Positions 60,496-64,000 of a DNA stretch of 64,000 bases are shown in pieces. The translations under genes and the position numbers were made by a program. The first letter of the stretch is position 1. Each line of letters opens with the position of its first letter. The DNA lies in assembly GCF_006716085.1 (NCBI RefSeq), contig NZ_VFON01000001.1, positions 1,860,001 through 1,924,000 on the forward strand, in the 5' to 3' direction. This DNA is from Leucobacter komagatae (GTDB lineage Bacteria > Actinomycetota > Actinomycetes > Actinomycetales > Microbacteriaceae). Under the pieces are notes generated by a model. The model did no database searches. It was not told the origin of the DNA and saw nothing but the letters and a program-made list of their open reading frames with translations.

Positions 60496-60601
60496 ACACC
60501 ATGGTAGATCTGGCTGCCGACATTCCCCAAAGCAGGGCCACAAATTCAAGTAATAGGAGCAAGATTTCCGCCCAACTAAACGTTACTAACCACGATATGC
60601 C

Positions 60602-60763
60602 CTAAAAAGCGGTTACGAACATCCAGTAAGCCCCGACCACTAAGCTCACCAATACGAGCGCGAGGGCAAGGCGGCCCCAACCTCCACCGATTGCGAGAAC
60701 TCCAGCAATCACTATCGCAGCGACCGCAAGCCAGGGCATTTGTAGGCGAATGAATTCAAGCAT
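60602..60763 (-). CDS. Very small two-TM protein
   Basis: A 53-residue protein with two hydrophobic helices (MPWLAVAAIVIAGVLAIGGG and LALALVLVSLVVGAYWMF). AAGGAG lies at good spacing before the ATG. It lies between the integrase and the umuD fragment. No family is recognised. Confidence 0.6.
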   Translation of the reverse strand: MLEFIRLQMPWLAVAAIVIAGVLAIGGGWGRLALALVLVSLVVGAYWMFVTAF

Positions 60764-61015
60764 CGGTATCGATCTCCTTATGGACGGGCGACAGGCCCTT
60801 GGGGCTGTCGGCTCATAGACGCTCACCCCCGCGCATACTGCCGGCCTCCGGCAGCTGGCCGGCCTTCCTCTTTCTGCCCGAGCACCATTGTTCGGTGACT
60901 CCAGCACCTTCCACGCCGTGTGGGCGTGCACTTATCAATCACACCCACACGTCATGCTTCTAGCGCCCAGCACACTTTCGCACCCCCCGCTACGTTTGAG
61001 TTCCCGGGACGGCCC

Positions 61016-61978
61016 TTAGCTCGCCAGCCGCATCTGTTCGTCCAGGACCGGGCCGTTCGTTCGCTTCGCCTGGACCTCTAGAGCGCGGGGGTGAGTAGCT
61101 GCGAAGGCTGGAAGGACTTGCACTCCGGCGACAAGTGCTTCGTCCCGAACTTCAACATAAATCTGGGTGGTCGCAAGAGATGCATGCCCCAACAGCTGCT
61201 GTACGACCTGGACTTGGACCCCTTTCGCAATCATGTAACTAGCGAAGAAATGCCTGATCGAATGGCCAGTGATCATCGGGTCAGTGACGCCGATTCTGCG
61301 GAACGCGGAGGTGATCTTTGTGGATGCAGACTTCATCAAGATATGCCCTCCACCATTCGGGAACTTCGCGTTTCTACATGGAGACGGAAACCACCAGCCG
61401 GCGCTCGGCATTCTGTCAGCGACTTCTCGAGCAGATTCGTTCAACGGGAGATAGTGAATCAGTCCCCCCTTCCGCACTGTTCGCAAGAATCCAGTAACGG
61501 GGTCGAAGTCCTCACCACGTATCTGTACGGCTTCTCCAATCCGTAGTCCGGTAGTGGCGAGTACTACGATCAGATCCAGTGTTTGCTGCCACAAGGGCTC
61601 TTGCAGAAGGCGCTGAATGTGCTCGACGTGTACCGGCCTCGCTCGCCTTCGAGGAACTCGGACCTTCGGTAGACGCGCCGCTGGGCTGACGGCGAGTAAT
61701 CCCTCAAGAACCATCCAGTCACCCCAGACCTGCAGGTAGGAGCGTTCCACCTGTTTGGTACTTGGTGAGAGTTCTCCTCCGGTTCGTGCATGCGGTCTGT
61801 TGAGAAAGTCCACGCAGTGTCGTAGCTCGACCAACGTTGGTGGCGTCCTCACGAATTCCGAAAATCGAGCCAGCATCATCCTTCGCTCAGAGATTGTTCT
61901 CTGGCTCAGTCCGGCCGCTCGCTGGTAATTGTCGAACTGGTCCAAGGTCGCGGACCAGCCCAGACTTGGGTGCTTCAC
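61016..61978 (-). CDS. Tyrosine recombinase/integrase
   Basis: A 320-residue integrase. The N-terminal core-binding SAM-like domain spans about 9-100. The catalytic residues are Arg146 (TTGLRIGEA), His239 and Arg242 (GHSIRHFF), His265 (LLGHASLATTQIY) and Tyr274. All are present. AGGAGG precedes the GTG start. It is read away from the half tRNA-Lys at 62.2 kb, about 230 bases from it, the usual layout for an element integrated in a tRNA gene. It may be the integrase of the conjugative element or of a smaller remnant. Confidence 0.85.
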   Translation of the reverse strand: MKHPSLGWSATLDQFDNYQRAAGLSQRTISERRMMLARFSEFVRTPPTLVELRHCVDFLNRPHARTGGELSPSTKQVERSYLQVWGDWMVLEGLLAVSPAARLPKVRVPRRRARPVHVEHIQRLLQEPLWQQTLDLIVVLATTGLRIGEAVQIRGEDFDPVTGFLRTVRKGGLIHYLPLNESAREVADRMPSAGWWFPSPCRNAKFPNGGGHILMKSASTKITSAFRRIGVTDPMITGHSIRHFFASYMIAKGVQVQVVQQLLGHASLATTQIYVEVRDEALVAGVQVLPAFAATHPRALEVQAKRTNGPVLDEQMRLAS

Positions 61979-61999
61979 TTTTCCTCCTGAAATACAAAA

Positions 62000-62028
62000 A
62001 GGTCCAGGGGGATATTCCCCCTGGACCT
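62000..62028 (-). terminator. Rho-independent terminator upstream of the integrase
   Basis: A perfect 12-bp stem AGGTCCAGGGGG / CCCCCTGGACCT with a five-base loop, followed on the minus strand by a T-tract (61996-62000). It ends transcription coming from the tRNA side about 20 bases before the integrase start. Confidence 0.85.
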
Positions 62029-62208
62029 CATAGAGATCATGCCGTGATGGTCGCCTTAGAGGCGACGACGCGCATTGACACGGTTACAACGAGACGAATT
62101 CGTTGCGTGACGACTGGCTTCGCGAGAAATCAACAAAAATGATTTCACCTGAACGGCTGGCTGCTGCAAATTCAGAAGCAGAGAACCCACGGGAGCTGTC
62201 GGGACTAT

Positions 62209-62249
62209 GGATTAAAAGTCCGTAGCTCTACCGCTGAGCTATAGGGGCC
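62209..62249 (-). tRNA. 5' half of tRNA-Lys(UUU), interrupted
   Basis: On the minus strand the first 41 bases form a normal tRNA start: acceptor GGCCCCT, D-arm AGCTCAGCGGTAGAGCT, anticodon stem ACGGA and loop CTTTTAA with anticodon UUU, then TCC. The sequence after that (CATAGTCCCGACAG) does not complete the stem well and shows no T-arm or complementary acceptor 3' end. It looks like an attachment-site half created by integration at the anticodon loop, or a decayed tRNA. Confidence 0.6.
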
Positions 62250-62347
62250 AACTCCAGTAGCTTACCGGATTCGGTGACGCCAAGATCACCCCGCTCTTAC
62301 GCGCCTGCAGTCCGCAGCTCCCCTGCTGCCCGGTCGCAGCCCCGCCC

Positions 62348-63238
62348 TCACAAGCCGCGAGCGGGGCAGTACCTGTGGGTCTCGACGCGGGAGGTGACGC
62401 CCGCGACCGTGTCGGCCACGGACGCGTTCTGCCTAGCGGATTCGACGATCGTGCGCGTGGACTTCGCCGCCCCGCTCACCCGCATGGAGTGCCCGTCAGT
62501 ACCGTAGAGGAGCAGCGCCCAGTCTGGCAGCAGCGACAGAATCGCGTCTTGCAGGTTCGCGGAGAGCCACGTCGCGACCGGATCCACTTCCCCAGGCCCC
62601 ACCGCAGCGGCCGGGCGCCTCAGGTCGCGGGCAAGCTCCGCGGCGGGGATCGTGAGGGCCATCCACGTGCTGTTGCGCTCGAGGTACGCCTCGAGCTCCG
62701 CCCGCGTCGCGGGGAGAAAGGCCTCGTCCTCGATTTCCAGCAGGCACGCGGTGGTGTGCTGTTCGACGATGAAGCGATCCTGCTCGCCGCGCGAGAGTTC
62801 CGGCCCAAACGCTTCGGCGGCCCGAAGCAGGCCGTACACGAGCGCGTTGTGGCTCCACGCCCGCCACTCCTCATTGTCACCGCGCAGCCGCATGCCCGTG
62901 CGCGGGTCGGTCCAGGCGCTGTCGGCGCGAAGCGCGTTGACTGCTTCAGCTGCCGCTTCGGCGTGCACACGATCCCCAAAGATGATGGTGTCGAGGTACT
63001 GCCCAGGACGCGACGCACCTAAGCCCGAACCCCCACCCGCGGTCTCCGCGAGCAGCCGCATCATGAGCGGATTGAGCGCCTGCAGCAGTATCCCCGCGGC
63101 GATGCCGAGACGCGCCGCCGGGTCGGAGAAGACTCGCCAACTCACGCTGTCGGGGCCGAAGTACCCGTTGTCCGTTCCGTCCGCCGGCGCGTACCCCGAA
63201 CGTGGGGGGCTGTCGGGGAGAGCGGTGTGGTCGGTCAC
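62348..63238 (-). CDS. MpaB/latex-clearing-protein-like oxygenase (DUF2236)
   Basis: A 296-residue protein. The segments RVFSDPAARLGIAAGILLQA, YLDTIIFGDRVHAEAAAEAV, NEEWRAWSHNALVYGLLRAA and TRAELEAYLERNSTWMAL match the helical MpaB/DUF2236 family of heme oxygenases, with His residues in DRVHAE and WSHNAL as likely heme ligands. GTG 63238 is chosen, giving the usual length; the longer frame has no ribosome site. It lies outside the element, next to a LuxR regulator gene. Confidence 0.75.
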   Translation of the reverse strand: MTDHTALPDSPPRSGYAPADGTDNGYFGPDSVSWRVFSDPAARLGIAAGILLQALNPLMMRLLAETAGGGSGLGASRPGQYLDTIIFGDRVHAEAAAEAVNALRADSAWTDPRTGMRLRGDNEEWRAWSHNALVYGLLRAAEAFGPELSRGEQDRFIVEQHTTACLLEIEDEAFLPATRAELEAYLERNSTWMALTIPAAELARDLRRPAAAVGPGEVDPVATWLSANLQDAILSLLPDWALLLYGTDGHSMRVSGAAKSTRTIVESARQNASVADTVAGVTSRVETHRYCPARGL

Positions 63239-63341
63239 GGGGTCTGGCTTTCTCGGGGGTTTCGCGCTCGCCGAACTGGCGCGCTCCACCACTATGAACG
63301 AGATCGCCACCTGACACACCGAACTGCGTAGGCTTCTGGCA

Positions 63342-64000
63342 CTAATCGCGTAGGGTACCGCCGCCAGCCGGCGGGAGCAGCTGGCGCCGGTCACTCACAC
63401 CGAGTTTCGCGTAGGCGCGCTGCAGGTGCCCCTCGACCGTGCGCTGTGAGAGGAACAGTTCATCAGCGATCTCGACGTTCGAGAGGCCCGACGCCGCCCG
63501 CGCGCACACCTCGATCTCGCGGGCGGTGAGCAGCGCGGGGTCGACCCGAACCCGAGCAAGGCGCGGGGTGTTCACGCCGGGCAGCTGGTCGGCGAGCTCC
63601 GCCGCTTGAGTGAGAAGCGCCTGGGAGCGGAGCTTATTTCCCGCCTCGCGCTCAGCGCGCGAGGCTGCCGAGAGCAGTTCCGCAGCGAACAGCGTGTGCC
63701 CGTCGGCGTGCATCGAGCTCGCAGCGTCTTCGACCCGCTCGGGGTCGGAGGCCAGCCTGAGCGCCGCGGCTCGCTGTCCTTCCACTCCGACAGCGGAAGC
63801 GGAGAGCGCGTCGAGGGAGGGTGTGAGGCCGAGCCGCCAGGCCTCGTGTTCAAGGCGCATCACCTGGAGTTTCAGCCCCGCCGCCTTCGCACGCGCGATC
63901 AGCGCAGCTGTCTCTCGCCGCGCCTCGTCGGGTCCATCAACGAGCAGGATCGCAGAGAGCGCGAACCGCTCTGCCTCGGGCCGCAGCATCTGTCCGCTCC
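63342..64000 (-). CDS. LuxR-family regulator, C-terminal part (runs off the window)
   Basis: The last 215 or so residues of a larger protein open to the window edge. A helical (TPR-like) region is followed by a Lux[24 protein letters not shown], then [19 protein letters not shown]. This is the typical end of a LAL-type or TPR-LuxR regulator. Upstream sequence is not available. It reads towards the MpaB-like gene and could regulate it. Confidence 0.8.
   Translation of the reverse strand, partial: SGQMLRPEAERFALSAILLVDGPDEARRETAALIARAKAAGLKLQVMRLEHEAWRLGLTPSLDALSASAVGVEGQRAAALRLASDPERVEDAASSMHADGHTLFAAELLSAASRAEREAGNKLRSQALLTQAAELADQLPGVNTPRLARVRVDPALLTAREIEVCARAASGLSNVEIADELFLSQRTVEGHLQRAYAKLGVSDRRQLLPPAGGGTLRD

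Noticed and set aside
62100..62249. Complete tRNA-Lys gene
   Set aside because: The expected T-arm and the acceptor 3' strand complementary to GGCCCCT are missing in the next 40 bases, so only a 5' half is called.

Overview
The window is high-GC DNA with many GTG/TTG starts, tightly overlapping genes (ATGA and TGATG junctions) and actinobacterial gene families (IniB/dynamin cluster, SCO6880-like T4SS protein, DUF2637, MobF relaxase, LAL-type LuxR regulators, MpaB-like oxygenase). It is most likely from a Microbacteriaceae-type actinobacterium; the genus is a guess (Leucobacter or Microbacterium would fit).

Positions 1-45,200 look like the backbone of an integrative conjugative element or conjugative plasmid. 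Its parts are: a control block (winged-helix protein, ParB-like protein, DUF2637, HTH protein; 0.3-5.2 kb), a coiled-coil Gly-rich membrane protein and a large thioester surface adhesin with an LASTG sorting signal (5.3-10.1 kb), a type IV secretion operon (16.1-25.6 kb: DUF4913-like, single-TM exoplasmic protein, M23 hydrolase, small two-TM protein, VirB6-like, SCO6880-like, VirB4-like, VirD4-like), a very large methylase/SNF2-type helicase with an embedded out-of-frame gene (26.2-31.8 kb), and a leftward mobilisation operon ending in a MobF relaxase/helicase (40.2 to 33.3 kb). Accessory genes follow: FHA protein, thermonuclease, NrdH redoxin and several unknowns (40.5-45.2 kb).

Inserted between adhesin and T4SS is a visibly lower-GC cargo cassette (10.4-15.5 kb): two divergent genes for related secreted four-cysteine peptides, two unrelated lipoproteins, and a MacAB-like exporter (HlyD-like adaptor with a peptidoglycan-binding-like domain, ABC ATPase, FtsX-type permease). 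I do not recognise the peptide family; the layout suggests a secreted-peptide (bacteriocin-like) system and is my main candidate for something undescribed.

Positions 45.7-58.8 kb hold an isoniazid-inducible-like (iniBAC) cluster: two LuxR-family regulators, a degenerate Hsp70/actin-like ATPase, an IniB-N-domain protein with a long SDHSDN repeat region, and two dynamin-like GTPases. A membrane protein and a membrane-anchored DsbA-like thioredoxin converge on it.

Positions 58.9-62.3 kb are a decayed mobile junction: a frameshifted IS110-family element that cut off the 3' end of an SOS-boxed umuD gene, a tyrosine integrase, and the 5' half of a tRNA-Lys(UUU). Chromosome-like genes (MpaB-like oxygenase, partial LuxR regulator) end the window.

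Non-genic signals that stand out: an iteron-like repeat cluster and a perfect palindrome in the control genes, three islands very dense in GGACA/TGTCC, a duplicated gene leader (15.9 and 44.5 kb), and several long perfect hairpins.
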